This document shows, piece by piece, positions 12,401-24,432 of a stretch of 64,000 bases of DNA. Position 1 is the first letter of the stretch; the number at the start of each line of letters is the position of its first letter. The notes under the pieces were generated by a model, which saw only the letters and a list, made by a program, of their open reading frames with translations, did no database searches and had not been told where the DNA came from. The translations under genes were made by a program, and so were the position numbers. The DNA comes from Tupaia tana. Lineage: Eukaryota > Chordata > Mammalia > Scandentia > Tupaiidae. The stretch spans positions 32,854,055-32,918,054 of the forward strand of contig JAKSZU010000012.1 in the NCBI GenBank assembly GCA_026018925.1. Reading direction: 5' to 3'.

Positions 12401-12635
12401 GGGCATGATGGATCCCACATGGTCAATTGCCTTGTTTGAGTCCCAGACTCAGCAACTTGAAAAACACACAGGGCACGTGTGCTTGTGTTCCCAAAACCCC
12501 AAGAAGAGAATGGAAGAGAAGGGATACGGGGGTGGGGGGGGGGGGTGATATTGTATTTTCCCTCTCTATCTTTCTTGTCTCTTTCTGGCAAGCACAGGCA
12601 CCCACACCCTATAGCAAAACAAAACAACAACAACA
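12401..12635 (+). mobile_element. tRNA-SINE, long form, 5'-truncated
   Basis: The head begins inside the tRNA part (GGGCATGATGGATCCC). Flanks AAAAAGTTGTATT (about 12385) and AAAAAAGTTGTATT (about 12634) are a target-site duplication, so this truncation happened at insertion. A G13 run sits inside. Confidence 0.88.
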
Positions 12636-13089
12636 AAAAAGTTGTATTATATTAAAGGTATTAGAGAATGTGAGTCATAGTGATTTCTATAGTTTGAAAT
12701 CTTATTTTTTCCTAGTCTCTTTTACCAATATGCCAAAGAGTCTTGCCAAGGAGATTATTTTTACTGTTAGTAGAGCAGGTTTTCTGTTAGCCTAAACAAT
12801 GCTTTGAGACCTATTGATATATCTTTATAGGTTTTCTCAAAGCTAGCACGTTATCTATCAGGTTGCCAGAAATGTATGATACATTTTTGCAGAGAAAAGC
12901 ATAGAAAAATATACATCATGACTTTTCCAACTACCCAATATTTGGGAAGAAGTTATTTTAGAAAAGAGCATTACTTTTCTGTTTCTCTGTAAACAAACTA
13001 TTTAATTGTGGTCTTTGAACATTTCAGAGTATTTTAATTAGTCACCCACATTGGCCCTTACAGCAAATAAGTAGTAGAGACATGCCATA

Positions 13090-13265
13090 AGAGGAATGAT
13101 AAACTAGATGTTAGGAAACCTGTGTTCGAGTCCTGCATTCCCCTCTGTAAACTGTGCACTTTGGAGCAAGTCTGGAGCCTTTGACTTGATTTCCTAATGA
13201 ATAGTTGGAACATATTGGTTTATGCTCTCCCCGTCTTAGATGATTATAGTGAAAATTCAATGTGA
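13090..13265 (+). mobile_element. MIR
   Basis: It follows MIR order: head with CCTGTGTTCGAGTCCTG, then CACTTTGGAGCAAGTC in place of the usual TTGGGCAAGTC core. Confidence 0.65.
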
Positions 13266-13309
13266 TATTGCCAGTATCTGTAAAGGCATGAGATTTTGCT
13301 TCATCTTTA

Positions 13310-13440
13310 ATCCTCACAAAAACGAACAAAGGAAACTTAGCAGGAAAGCGATACTCAGTGATTTGAGACCACAAAGCTAGGTAACGATATAGCTGGGGTT
13401 GGTCTGGTTTGGATTGCCCATCGCTCCTTTAGTCTCTGTA
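13310..13440 (-). mobile_element. MIR, antisense
   Basis: Decayed equivalent of the 'GAGGAAACTGAGGC ... AAGGTCACACAGCTAG' text, which is MIR reversed (ACCACAAAGCTAGGTAACGA here). Confidence 0.6.
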
Positions 13441-13499
13441 AGTCGCTAGAATGTGCTTTGGTGTTAATTGTGGGCAAAGTTGTGGCATCTCGAAGCCCA

Positions 13500-14350
13500 T
13501 GCTATATCATTTCCCTCATTTATTTAACAAACTTATTGAGTACCTTGAGCCCTGTACCAAGGTCCCAGGACACAGAACATTCATTCGTTGAAAAAATCAT
13601 TTATTTAGTGAACACTACTTTCCAGACACTGTATAGCGTTTTGAGGGTATAACAGGGAAAACACAGCAAAGATGTTCTCTCCTCTCATGGAGGGTGCAGC
13701 TGATCGAGGGAGATGGCCAGTAACCAAGAAAATAATAATTAATAATTATATATTGATAATAATTATCAAGCACTTAAAAAGGAACATGCTATCACAAGGA
13801 ATGGGGGCATGTGCTCTAGATAAAGCCACCACAGAAGATATCTCTGAGGAGAAACATTTCACAGAAAAATTGAAGACTGAGAGAAGTCCGTGCCACCACT
13901 GGGGAAGAGCATCCCTGGGAGGGGAAGCAAGTGCAAAGGTCATGATGGAGGAGGAATGGGCTTGGCATGTCTGAGAAAACTCAAGGCCATGGTATGAGAG
14001 AATAGACCTATATTTCAAGCAAATTGTCTTAGCTTAATTTCTTTCCCTGTACGATGAGATTACATCTCTAATTCCCCATGGTTATTAAATGAGTTAACAT
14101 TTGCAAGAACAGTTCATATAGGACGTATCATTAAATATAACTGGAATAAGTTGCCAAGGAGGGAGGAAGGCCATGAGGGAAAGGAGGGAAGGTAGGAGGA
14201 CAGAGAAGAGACGAGACCTGTGTGGCTGAGTGCCACTGAGCAAGAGAAAGGGGGCCTTGGAGGTTGGCCATGGCCTTGCGGCCACTTTAAGAACTTTACA
14301 TTTTATTCTCATTGAAGTGGGAAACAGTCGAAGTCTTCAGAAAGGCCTCT
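13500..14350 (-). mobile_element. L2, antisense, long fragment with a MIR inside
   Basis: Reverse complement of the L2 3' region: 'TTCTCTCCTCTCATGGAGGG', 'GGAAGCAAGTGCAAAGGTCA', 'TTACATTTTATTCTCATTGA' are the expected landmarks in order. A MIR (14030-14135) interrupts it. Confidence 0.65.
14030..14135 (+). mobile_element. MIR
   Basis: 'CTTAGCTTAATTTCTTTCCC' followed by 'TTATTAAATGAGTTAACATT' matches the MIR 3' half. Confidence 0.65.
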
Positions 14351-14380
14351 TGAAGCCTTGCATGAGCAAGAGTAGCTTTT

Positions 14381-14784
14381 GAAAGTCACTCTGGGGGCCA
14401 GCAGGTGATGTAGTGATTAAGGCACTGGACTTGACCACGGTTCGAGTCCTGGACCTGGCAGCTTGGTTTTTCACTCTCCCTCTCTGTCTCTTTCTGGCCA
14501 AACTAAAGAATAAGAATAAGCAAATAAAATTAAATAAATTTAAAAAAAAAAAGAGAGAAAAGAAAGAAGATAATGCCAGGCACATGTGTGTGTATGCATG
14601 CCCAAAATCCCAGGAAGAGGATGGAAGAGAAAGGATTGTGGTGTGGCCGTCCCCTCTGGGAGTTGATTTTTCACTTTCCTTCTCTCTGTCTTTTTCTAGC
14701 AAGTGCACATGTCTTGTGGCAAAACCTTTAAAAAAAAAAAAAAAAAAGAAAATAAAAAAGAAAGAAAGAAGAAAGTCACTCTGG
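14381..14784 (+). mobile_element. Compound SINE: short unit plus headless long unit
   Basis: One target-site duplication, GAAAGTCACTCTGG, exact at 14381-14394 and 14771-14784, encloses two units. The first (14397-14560) is a short-form SINE with head and AT-rich tail. The second (about 14575-14770) has the long-form body and A-tail but no tRNA-like head. A single duplication means both arrived together. Confidence 0.9.
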
Positions 14785-15164
14785 CTACTAAATACAGAAC
14801 AATTTGAAGCAGGAATATCAGTAATGGGGATCTGTCACTTTAATCAACTCTGGCATGTTTCTTGATTCTATTTTTGTTTTCTTTGAAGTGCCTTGTTTCC
14901 TGAGTTTTCATAGCTTTTATAGCTGTCTGTGCTTAGAATACCTCCAAAAAACGAATACAATCACCCTTCCCTTTAAAAACTCAGTGTAGCTTTTTAGTGC
15001 AGTTGCTGAAAAAGAAAATAGGAGATAAAATGAAATAAATGTTTAATTTTGCTGTAAGGTATCTGTACTCCCTGTGACTCCTAGGAATGAGAAATTTTAA
15101 GAAGCACATGCTATAGTATTGGACTTTTAAATCAGGTGTTAGCAGTCTGTGGGGCACTTCCATG

Positions 15165-15740
15165 AACTAAATGTGTTGAGTGCCCTAGTATGTCACCTAC
15201 TGTGCTAATAGTGTACAGAGATGTTAAAACATTGATCCCACCTCAGAGACATGATAGCCCAGTGAGGGCATCGGGTTTGCAATCAAACCAATCAGGAAAT
15301 ATTTATAGTGGGCCAGCAGGTGGCATAGTGGTTAAGGTGCTGGATCCCACATCTGACTCCACAGTTCGAGTCCTGGACCAGGCAACTTGAGAAACATGCT
15401 TAGGTGCGTGTGCGTGCATGCCCAAAATCCCAAGAGGAGAAGGGATTGTGCCATGGCCATCACTCCAGGGGGATGGGGGTGATTTTTCATTCTCTCTCTC
15501 TCTGACTAGCACATGCATCCTATGGCAAAAATCTAAATAAATAAACAAAAGATTATTGAATTCACTTTCTATGTTAGGTACATGGAAGTTTTTACTAGGT
15601 ATATGGGACTCGAAGAAGTGGGAATCAGTTCTGTCAGATGGGTTCAGGAAAACTTTTCTGAGAGAGGATGCTGTCTGAGCTGTCTTGAAAGATCAAACAG
15701 TGTTCCCTGTTGAAAGAATAGTGTGAGGACATTTTAGGTT
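15165..15740 (-). mobile_element. L2, antisense, split by a SINE
   Basis: 15165-15300 and 15555-15740 are two parts of the same L2 reverse-complement text, separated by the SINE at 15310-15550. Confidence 0.55.
15310..15550 (+). mobile_element. tRNA-SINE, long form
   Basis: Complete from GGGCCAGCAGGTGGC to 'CCTATGGCAAAAATC' plus an AT-rich tail. It is inserted in L2. Confidence 0.9.
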
Positions 15741-15769
15741 TGGTGAGTAGAAATATGGTAACATGGTTG

Positions 15770-16000
15770 GTTCATCAAGTGTGATGTGACACTTACTACT
15801 TTAATTCTCACAGTAATGGTGAGAATTAATTCCTTCTGCAAAGAAAAGGATTACCCTCAATTTTTTTAAAGATGAGAACACTGAGGCCGAGAGATGGGTT
15901 AATTTTGCCAGGGATTCACACTAGCCGGTAGTAAAGCTAAGGTTATCCCTGGGCTGCCTGACTCGAAGGTCCATATTCTGGTCATGATGCAGTTTACTGC
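15770..16000 (-). mobile_element. MIR, antisense
   Basis: 'GATGAGAACACTGAGGCCGA' and 'GGATTCACACTAGCCGGTAG' are the reversed MIR core. Confidence 0.7.
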
Positions 16001-17870
16001 CCTGCCGTGAATACTAACCTCCTCCAAACCTCGACAACTTTTTAGTGTCCTATAGCAGCTGCATTCTGGGTGAGAGTCTAGTGCAGGAACTCCAAACTGG
16101 TTATTCTGTGATATTCATGAAACTGTGCCGGAGCAGACTTTCACTAATGGGTGGATACTGCTTGGGAAACTCCACCATAGCTGGCCCAACAATATTGGGC
16201 TTTTCTGAATGGGTAAGTTACTATTAGAAGTTGCCAAAGAGACGTGGATGCAAAGGGAGAAAACTGTCCAGTGAAGGGGATTCATCTGAGTTCCATCGAC
16301 TGAGACATTTAGCTTTAAAAAAAAAAAAAAAGAAATGTTTGTGCGTGTGTGCTTTTAAGTAATCCATAACACGAGAGCCTTTTGTGGTAATGAGACCCAG
16401 ATTTCCTTCTGTGTCTGTATCCCTTTATGCAGGCATGATTTCTTGGAAAGGAGAGTCCATATGTCAAACAGTGTCTCATTGAGAACATGGAATGAGTCCA
16501 TAGATGCTGTGGCAGTGATTAGAGTCTTAAATATTTTGTCCTGTCTGGATCAGTGGGTGCTTGGTTCCCTAACAAACCAGCTGCCTCAGTGATTGGGAAG
16601 GCAGGATGGTAAGAGCTTTTAGATCTCTTCTTGTACTTGGATGCATTTAAATAAATCAAAGGAACATTTGAATGAATTTATAATGTTGTCATGGCCATTG
16701 CGTGTTTGTGGAATTTATTGTTATTAAAAGTATGCAAAACTGCAACCTTGAGTGACTACCTACATTTAAAAACAAATCAGAAATAGTTACGATGAGGAGA
16801 TGGTGGGTATTTGTTTTCAAGCCCCTTTAAAACGTTGTTTGAATTAGGATCTTTCTCACATACCTGAGTCTTACAGTTCATTTCTGTTCTTCCCTGGACC
16901 CTCAATCCCCCTCTAACTTCTCACCAGCAAAACTATCATCTGTGACCTTTCTAACCCCCAGAGAAGCATAAAGAATATAAACCTCTGCTCTGCATTAGGT
17001 GTTGGGGACGTCATTAATGCTTACTGGAAAAGCACACCCCAGAGAGCCGAGTTTTGGCTTTGGCAGGTAAAAAGTCTTTCAGATCTTGGAATGCTGGAAA
17101 CCTTAAACCTTTTGGTTTTTCAGCTAAAGTGATTGGCAACAGAATGTGACATCTGAGGTTGCATGGCCTGCAATAGCCATAATTAACCACATGAGCTCAC
17201 ATTTTCCCACTGGAGCTTCAGTGGTCTTGGGGTGATGAAAGTGACTTCCCTACCAGGAGGTGGTTTTCCTTTTGAGGGTATTGGAATACCCTTGGGCCCT
17301 GTAATCCTTCACCCGTGGTCCTTTTAAAATGCTTTTTAATATAAAGCTTCAATATTGGAAATCTAACACCATAGTGTTTAACAGTGAGGCTGGGACAGAG
17401 AACTGTGGCCTGGAATGGGAAACAACCTAGGGTTTTTAATAGGTGGAGCGGGGAGTCTTGTGGTGGCAACAGTGGTGAGTGTGAATAACCTGAATTAGAG
17501 CTGATTTCCAATATTATTCAGTTTGCGGTGTTTGTTATTTCTTTCTGCCTTTGATTTCTGTGTGTAGGCTTCTCTTAGAGATGCCTTCGTATCTTTAAAT
17601 TTAAGCAAAATGGTTTTGTTCATGAGGGGAGGGAATGTTAGAGAGTTGATTTTTTGTTGTTGTTCTTTTAATAGAGGTGTGATGTAGTCTCCAACTATGC
17701 AAATGTAATTTAATTCCTTAGCATGATGTGCCTTTAGTAAGAGGGGGAGAATGTAGATGTTTTAATGTTTAGTATTGCATAGATTTTGTTAAACATTCAT
17801 AGTTTGCATTTGGTCTATTTTGAAGGCTATGAGGCCTTCTGCTTTCTGGAAATCTACACATTTTTTTCTG
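16001..17870. other. Repeat-poor intron stretch
   Basis: Almost 1.9 kb in which I recognise no SINE, L1, L2 or MIR and no coding exon. Such a gap is unusual in this window, where SINEs come about once per kilobase. Confidence 0.5.
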
Positions 17871-17878
17871 TCGGGTCA

Positions 17879-17992
17879 TACAAGAAAACTTAAGAAAGTT
17901 TGTGGAAATGGAATTAAAGTACAAGTATTTTGGTGAAAAAAATGTGAAATCCATGTGTAGTTTTTTCATAATTCTCATTGAAGACCCCTCAT
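17879..17992. mobile_element. Mariner-type MITE, family 2, copy A
   Basis: Left arm CTTAAGAAAGTTTGTGGAAA; right arm, reversed, GAGGGGTCTTCAATGAGAAT. Both match the 'GGGTCTTCAAAAAGTT' terminal repeat of a mariner-derived element common in mammals. No transposase. Confidence 0.6.
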
Positions 17993-18284
17993 ATGAAGTT
18001 CCCTTCCCACTGATCTTTTCTGCAGGGAAATCCCAACTTAGGATAGTATTGTCCTTCTTTGCTCTGCGTCTTCTTCTCCCTCTTCCTCCTCTTTTCAAAA
18101 GAGTCTTTTTACCAGTGGGAGTATTTCAAGTTGGGTAAGCTCTGTTCTTTACAGAAAGCAAGAGGCAGGATTTGGCTGTGAAGGAATTCACAGTCCCAGT
18201 TGTGACTCCAGACAGCTATTTTGAGAGTCAGGGTATGGCCACACATTTCCCACTTACCTATCACTCACTGTTTCTTACCCCTGT
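17993..18284. other. Unassigned intron sequence
   Basis: Includes a CT-rich stretch at 18050-18100. No feature supported. Confidence 0.4.
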
Positions 18285-18395
18285 GGGTTTGATGAAGCCA
18301 CTTATACCTCCCAGAGCTCACTTTTCTCGTCTGTGAGTTGATAGTGTCAGATGCTGTGATTTTAAGGTTTCTCCTAGCTCGACTACTATGTAATG
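18285..18395 (+). mobile_element. MIR-like remnant
   Basis: 'TGATGAAGCCACTTATACCT' then 'CCTAGCTCGACTACTATGTA' follows a MIR-related pattern; weak. Confidence 0.4.
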
Positions 18396-18824
18396 ATGAA
18401 TTTACTCTGTCATGAGTCTATACTGTAAAGCTCTTTTAGTTCCTAAGCTAATAAAATGTACGGGTTTCAACAGAAGTAAACTGTTAGAGTAGTAGTCAAG
18501 ATATTGGGTGGGATGGGGCAAGAGAATACGGTCTCTAAAAATAATTAATATTCTAGTTATCTAGGGCATGAGTCAGTAGTCTGTTGAAATGAATGCTGTT
18601 TGCTTTTTTTTTTTCATGAGTTTGTTTTGGGGGAACGGCAAACATTGGTTGAGAAGCCTAATTTCTGTCAAGCACTATACAAGTCAGCGAGGACTCACAA
18701 ACTTTTTATACGTTCTTTGCCCTTACTAGAAAAGTGTGAAGAAAGTTTCTAGGCTAGCTACACTTCAGGCTCCTAAGTTTAACAGTTGTTACATATTAAT
18801 TTTTTTAAGTTCTGAGACAGTGTG

Positions 18825-18970
18825 GTAAAATGGTTAGGAATGGAGCATTTGGTGTCAGGGCAACCTATTTATTACCTCTGTTACTTTGGATGGGTTCTGT
18901 AATCTCTTTAAGCCTTAATTTCTTTATCTTAAAATGAATGAAAAGGTATTAAGAAGACAAGTTTAGAAAT
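18825..18970 (+). mobile_element. MIR
   Basis: 'TACTTTGGATGGGTTCTGTA' and 'AATTTCTTTATCTTAAAATG' match the MIR core in order. Confidence 0.65.
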
Positions 18971-19749
18971 TGTTAGTGAATAAATGGTTGTCAGTTATAA
19001 ATACTACAGACAATTCCGGGCAGAAGAAAAATCTATCATAGTAAAAGTAACCTATTTTTACAGGATGGTCAAAGCCAACAGTCAGGGTAGTCAAGGGTAG
19101 AGAATTCACTAAGGAATGGATGACTGTAGTGGTATTCTTACCATAAAAAGGTAGAGGTAGATAATTAAGTATAAATATAAAAGAAGAATGTAAAAAATAC
19201 TAATTGATATTAAAGTCACCCGTAGAAATCAGGAAATAGTTAAACCATGGTCATTTCAGTCTTTTCAGCCCTTCTTCTCCAGCCAACTGGGGTATTCTGG
19301 ATTATGTGTTGAGTCTTTCATTTTGTGTGTGTATATACACACATGCACATATATACATTTTAAAATAGCTTAAGAATACAATATACCAAGTAATTACTTT
19401 TCCTTTTCTCCTGGAAGAAGTTTCAGATGTTTCCTTTCATTACTCTCAGTTCTGAGTACCTGAATCACCATTTATCACTTAATAGGTAGTTGCGAAAGTG
19501 TGGATGATAAGTTTAAAAATGTAATTATCAGTGTTTTTTTAAAAGCTATATACTTACATGTCACTGTGAGATACATGCTTTTTTTCCCCCAGTAATTGCT
19601 TTTACCTACATAAATAAGATGGTGTCTGAGCACTGTGGCTTTGACCTTTTGCTTTTACTCTTTAAAACATTTCCCCTCTTATCCCATCTTAGACTTAGCA
19701 GGCCTATGTATATAACACTGTCTTTATCAATATCAAGGACATACCCTTT
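18971..19749. other. Intron sequence without recognised feature
   Basis: AT-rich; contains a short TG/CA-rich patch near 19326-19360. No gene or named repeat. Confidence 0.45.
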
Positions 19750-20051
19750 AAGAGTATATTATGCTGGGAACCAGCAGGTAGCGTAATGGCTATGTCGCTG
19801 GACTCCCACGTAGTCGACCGCGGTTCGCGTCCCGGACCCGGTGGCTTAAAACTCACTCCAGGCACGTGTGAGTGCGTGCCCAAGATCCCGAGAGGAGAAT
19901 GGAGGAGAAGGGATTGCGGCATGACCATCCCCCCTGGGGGGTGATTTCTCACTTTCTGTCTCTATGTCTCTCTCTGTCTGTCTGGCGAGCACACGCGCCC
20001 TATAGTGAAAACCTCTCAAAAAAAAAAAAAAAAAAAGAGTATATTATGCTG
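19750..20051 (+). mobile_element. tRNA-SINE, long form: best-preserved copy, used to define the family
   Basis: An exact 17-base target-site duplication, AAGAGTATATTATGCTG (19750-19766 and 20035-20051), encloses the element. The tRNA-like head has a box A (TAGCGTAATGGC) and a box B (GGTTCGCGTCC, 19822-19832), the RNA polymerase III promoter elements. The body carries CCAGGCACGTGTGAGTGCG, GAGGAGAATGGAGGAGAAGG, TGGGGGGTGATTTCTC, a CT-rich run, and GCGCCCTATAGTGAAAACC, then a pure A-tail. Length without the duplication is about 268 bases. The body is unrelated to tRNA or 7SL RNA. I do not know this family by name. Confidence 0.95.
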
Positions 20052-20709
<658 letters not shown>

Positions 20710-20846
20710 TAAGTGTCTTTTTTTTTTTTTAATGCTTTTAACATCAAGCAAGTATGAAACATGGGGTGTATTGAGAACGTAATTGTGACCTAAATTGTGG
20801 CAACTTTTTTATAATGTTTGTAAAGTGCGCCAATTCTTTTAAATAT

Positions 20847-20879
20847 GAGGGGCTCTTTAAAAAGTTTATGGAAAATGAG
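20847..20879. mobile_element. Mariner-type MITE, family 2, left-arm fragment
   Basis: GGGGCTCTTTAAAAAGTTTATGGAAAA is a left terminal repeat of the family seen at 17879 and 24062. The right arm was not found. Confidence 0.45.
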
Positions 20880-21283
20880 GGACCAGCAAATGGCATAATG
20901 GTTACATCACTGGACTCCCATGTGGTCAACCAGGGTTCAAGTCCCAGACCCAGTGACCTAAAAACTTACATTGGGCACATGTCCTTGTGTGTCTAAGAAT
21001 GGAGAAGAAGGGATTGTGGTGTGGCCATCCCCCCTCCTGGGGTGATTTCTCGCTTTCTATCTGTCTTTCTGGCAAGTATGCATGCCCTGTAGTAAAAAAT
21101 GTCTCTAAAAAAAGAAAGAAAGCTAAAGAAAAACATGACAGGCACTTGTGCCCATGCCCAAAGTCCTAGGAGGAGAGGGGATTATGGTGTGACCTTTCCC
21201 CATGAGGGGTGTTTTCTCACTTTTCTTCTCCCTTTCCCTGTCTCTGGTGAGGGTACATGCCCTAGGGCAAAAACTTAAAAAAA
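20880..21283 (+). mobile_element. Compound SINE: long unit plus headless unit
   Basis: A long-form unit with head (20880-21110) is followed, after an A/G-rich linker, by a unit that starts in the body (ACATGACAGGCACTTGTG, 21133) and ends GCCCTAGGGCAAAAAC. This is the same 'full plus headless' arrangement as at 14381-14784. Confidence 0.75.
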
Positions 21284-21349
21284 CAGATTGACTACAACTG
21301 AAAGTAGATTAGTGAACTGGAAGATGGGCCAGTAGAAAATATTCTGACC

Positions 21350-21640
21350 GGGACCAGCAGTTGGCGTAATGGCTGTGTCGCTGGACTTCCATATAGTTGA
21401 CCATGGTTTGAGTCCTGGACCTGGTGGCTTAAAACTCACGCCAGGCACATATGCGTGTGTGCCCAAGATCTCGAGAGGAGAATAGAGGAGAAGGGATTGT
21501 GGCATGGCCATTTCCCCTGGGGAGTGACTTCTTCTTGCTTTCTGTCTCTCTGTCTTTCTGGTAAGTGCACGTGCCCTATAGCAAAAAAAACAAAAAAAAA
21601 AAACAAAAAAACACCTCTCCCCCCCCCCCCCAAAAAAAAA
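21350..21640 (+). mobile_element. tRNA-SINE, long form
   Basis: Complete. Flanked by ATTCTGACC (21341) and ATCTGACC (21640). The tail is an unusual mix of A runs, AC, and a C14 tract (21620-21631). Confidence 0.9.
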
Positions 21641-21957
21641 TCTGACCAAAATGGGATATTCTGACCAAAGTATAAATGGAATGTAGACAAAAGTGCTGGA
21701 CTTATATATAAGACACAATGCAAATGCCTAGTAATACATATAATTCCAGTCACAGAGGGTGGAAAAAGCAGGGGGTTAACATGGTATTTCAAGAAATAAT
21801 GACTGAGAATTTTTCAAATTTAACAAAAAGCAACAAGCTGTAGTTCAAAAGGCACTAAATTCAAAATAGAAAAACTACAAAGAAAAATACTTAGAGGAAC
21901 TTAAACTGTTAAAAATCACAGGCCAAAGGAAAAAATCACAGGCAAAGTAAAAATATG

Positions 21958-22236
21958 AAAAGCCAACTACAGGGACTAGCAGTTAGCGTAATGGCTATGT
22001 CGCTGGACTCCCATGTAGCCAACTGCAGTTCGAGTCCTGGACCCGGTGGCTTAAACTCACGCCAGGCGCATGTGCGTGTATGCCCAAGATCCCAAGAGGA
22101 GAATGGAAGAGAAGAGATTGCGGCATGCCCATCCCCCCTGGGGGGTGATTTCTCGCTTTCTATCCCTCTGTCTCTTTCTGGCGAGCTCACGCGCCCTATA
22201 GCAAAAACCTCTCCAAAAAACAAAAGCCAACTACAG
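21958..22236 (+). mobile_element. tRNA-SINE, long form, with exact target-site duplication
   Basis: AAAAGCCAACTACAG at 21958-21972 and 22222-22236. Near-complete consensus sequence. Its right duplication directly abuts the next SINE. Confidence 0.93.
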
Positions 22237-22238
22237 AA

Positions 22239-22458
22239 GGGCCAGCAGGTGGTATGGTGGCTCAGGTGCTGGACTCCCCTATGACCAAGTGCAGTTCGAG
22301 TCCTGAACCTGGAAGCTTGGAAATCATGCTGGGCGTGTGTGTGTGTCCACCTAAAATCTCAGGAGCAAAATGGAGAAGGGATTGTGCCACTTGGGGATAA
22401 TTTTTCACTTTCCCTCTCTGTCTCTTTCTCTGGTGAGCAAAAACCTTTTAAAAAAATT
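22239..22458 (+). mobile_element. tRNA-SINE, long form
   Basis: Older than its neighbour. The GGGATTG to TTTTTCAC part is shortened, and the 3' end goes from GGTGAGC straight to AAAAACC. Confidence 0.85.
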
Positions 22459-23394
22459 GCAGCTAGAGAAAAATGATATGTTATTCTCAGAAGATTTATA
22501 AGACTGAAAGTTGATTTCTCAGTAAGAAACAATGGAAGCCAGAAGATGATGCCGTGACATTTTAAGTACTGAAAAGAATATAACCCTCTACTTGTAGTTT
22601 ATACTCAGTGAAAATATCTTTCAAAAGTAAAGGCAAAATAAAAACATTTCAGACTATCCAAACTGAGAAAATTCATCTCAACAGAACTATTCTAAAGGAA
22701 ATAATAAAGGCAGATGAAAACTTCACACAGAAACATGGAAATGCAGGAACAAAGGATAACCGAAAGGACAAATATGAGTATACCTAAATCAATTTGACTA
22801 TCAAATTAAAATAGGAATGTCTCATTAGATATAAGGTACATATACATAAAATGTGTGTGGGACTATAATCTATGATTCTAACACAAAAGGTAGGAAAGGG
22901 TAAATGGAGTTCAAATGCTCTAAGATCCTAGCATTGAGTGAAAAATGATAAAGATACTGATTTATATTAGACTCTTAATAAATCAGGAATACATATTGCA
23001 ATCTCATACTCACTATGAGTTATTTTGTACAAGCAGAAAATAATAGAAGAGATAAATGGAAAACAATTTTAAATACTTGATTAACCCAAAAGAAGGCAAG
23101 GAACAAAAGGAAAATGAACATTAAAGCACGGTGAACAGAAAACAGAAAGTAAGTTTGTAGACATGGTTACACTTACCCTATAATTATATTAAATGTAAAT
23201 GGTATTTTTCTTTAAAAATAAATGTTGTCAGGCCAAGTAAAAACTTAAACTTGTCCTGCTTTTAAAAACATCTCAAATATAAGGACACAAAAATATTGAA
23301 AGTTTAAGGGTGAATCCAGTCTAGCAGCACAGTGAAAAGCAAATTGAACTGCAGTGCTGAAAGACGCAAGGCCATGACACATGCCCTAGGGTGT

Positions 23395-23660
23395 TTATAC
23401 TCACTGGAGACAAAGTGAGAAGGAAAGTAAGAAATCACCCCCATGGAGGAAGGTCACCTGACAAAGACACATGTGGTTTTAGATACCTAGGCCGGCCTGA
23501 AAACATAACCAGTGGTGTGTTCACATATGTGCCCAGGCCCATGACCAGCTAAAGGCCTAGGAAGGGAGATCACGGTATGATGGGATCTTGAGGGTACTTC
23601 TCTCTCTCTCTCTGTCTCTCTTTTTTTCAAGTGCCTACACAAAATTATGAATTTTTTAAA
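23395..23660. mobile_element. Two decayed SINE fragments, opposite orientation
   Basis: 23395-23460 resembles an antisense body (AAGTAAGAAATCACCCCCAT). About 23497-23655 resembles a sense, headless body with a CT run. Both are weak. Confidence 0.45.
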
Positions 23661-23673
23661 AAGAAAGTAAGGA

Positions 23674-23900
23674 TAAGCAGGCAGCCTGCTGGTTAAGGCA
23701 CTGGATTCCACATCGCAGACTGCATGGTTCAAAAATCACGCTGGACACGTGTGTGTGTGTGTGCCTAAAATCTTGAGGCGAATGGAGGAGAAGGGAATGT
23801 GGCATGGCCATCCCTCCTGGAGGGTGATTTCTCACTTTCTCTGTCTTTCTGGCAAGTGCATGTGCTCTGTAGCAAAACAAAACAAAAACAAAAACTGAAA
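23674..23900 (+). mobile_element. tRNA-SINE, long form with shortened head
   Basis: Box A and the TGCATGGTTCAA part are present, but the head lacks the segment after box B. The body and 'GCTCTGTAGCAAAAC' end are clear. Confidence 0.82.
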
Positions 23901-24061
23901 TAAAATATAAAAAAGAAAGTGAAAGTAAATAAATATATTTTATGCAAATATTATCCAAATGAACATTAATGTAACTATATTGATATCAAAATTAAGTTTC
24001 AGGCAGTTAAATAAAGTAGAACATTTTGTGATAATACAGTTAGTTCTAAATATATAAAAGG

Positions 24062-24432
24062 GGACTTCAAAAAGGAAGACAGAATTTGTGGAAATTTGGA
24101 ATTAAAGTATGAGTTAATTTTGGTACAAAAAATTTTGGAATGCATGCATAGTTTTTTTGTTTGTTTGTTTGTTTTGCTATAGGGGTGTATGTGCTCTCTC
24201 TCAGACAGAGAGAGGGGGAAAGTGAGAATTCACCCCCTAGGCAGGATGGCCATGCAGCAATCCCTTCTGCTCCATTTTCCTCTGAAGATTTTGGGCACAC
24301 AGGCACATATACATGGTGTGTTAATGTTGTTGGCCATATGGGATTCATTCACCTTAACTTCCATACCATCTTCTGGTCCCTACCAAACAGTTTTTTAAGT
24401 ACACATATCCTATGAATTTTCTGAAGATCCCT
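24062..24432. mobile_element. Mariner-type MITE, family 2, copy B, split by a SINE
   Basis: Left part 24062-24150 (GGACTTCAAAAAGGAAGAC, then TTTTGGTACAAAAAATTTTG and GCATGCATAG). Right part 24384-24432 ends AATTTTCTGAAGATCCC, the inverted terminal repeat. A SINE sits between them, and the MITE itself sits in an L1M. Confidence 0.65.
24151..24383 (-). mobile_element. tRNA-SINE, antisense, nested in a MITE
   Basis: Minus-strand copy with a TTTG-repeat tail. Head at about 24310-24380, with box B region poorly kept. It lies between the halves of the mariner MITE. Confidence 0.75.

Noticed and set aside
19767..19855. tRNA gene
   Set aside because: Boxes A and B are present but the sequence is the head of a SINE, with body, A-tail and target-site duplication; no tRNA cloverleaf end.
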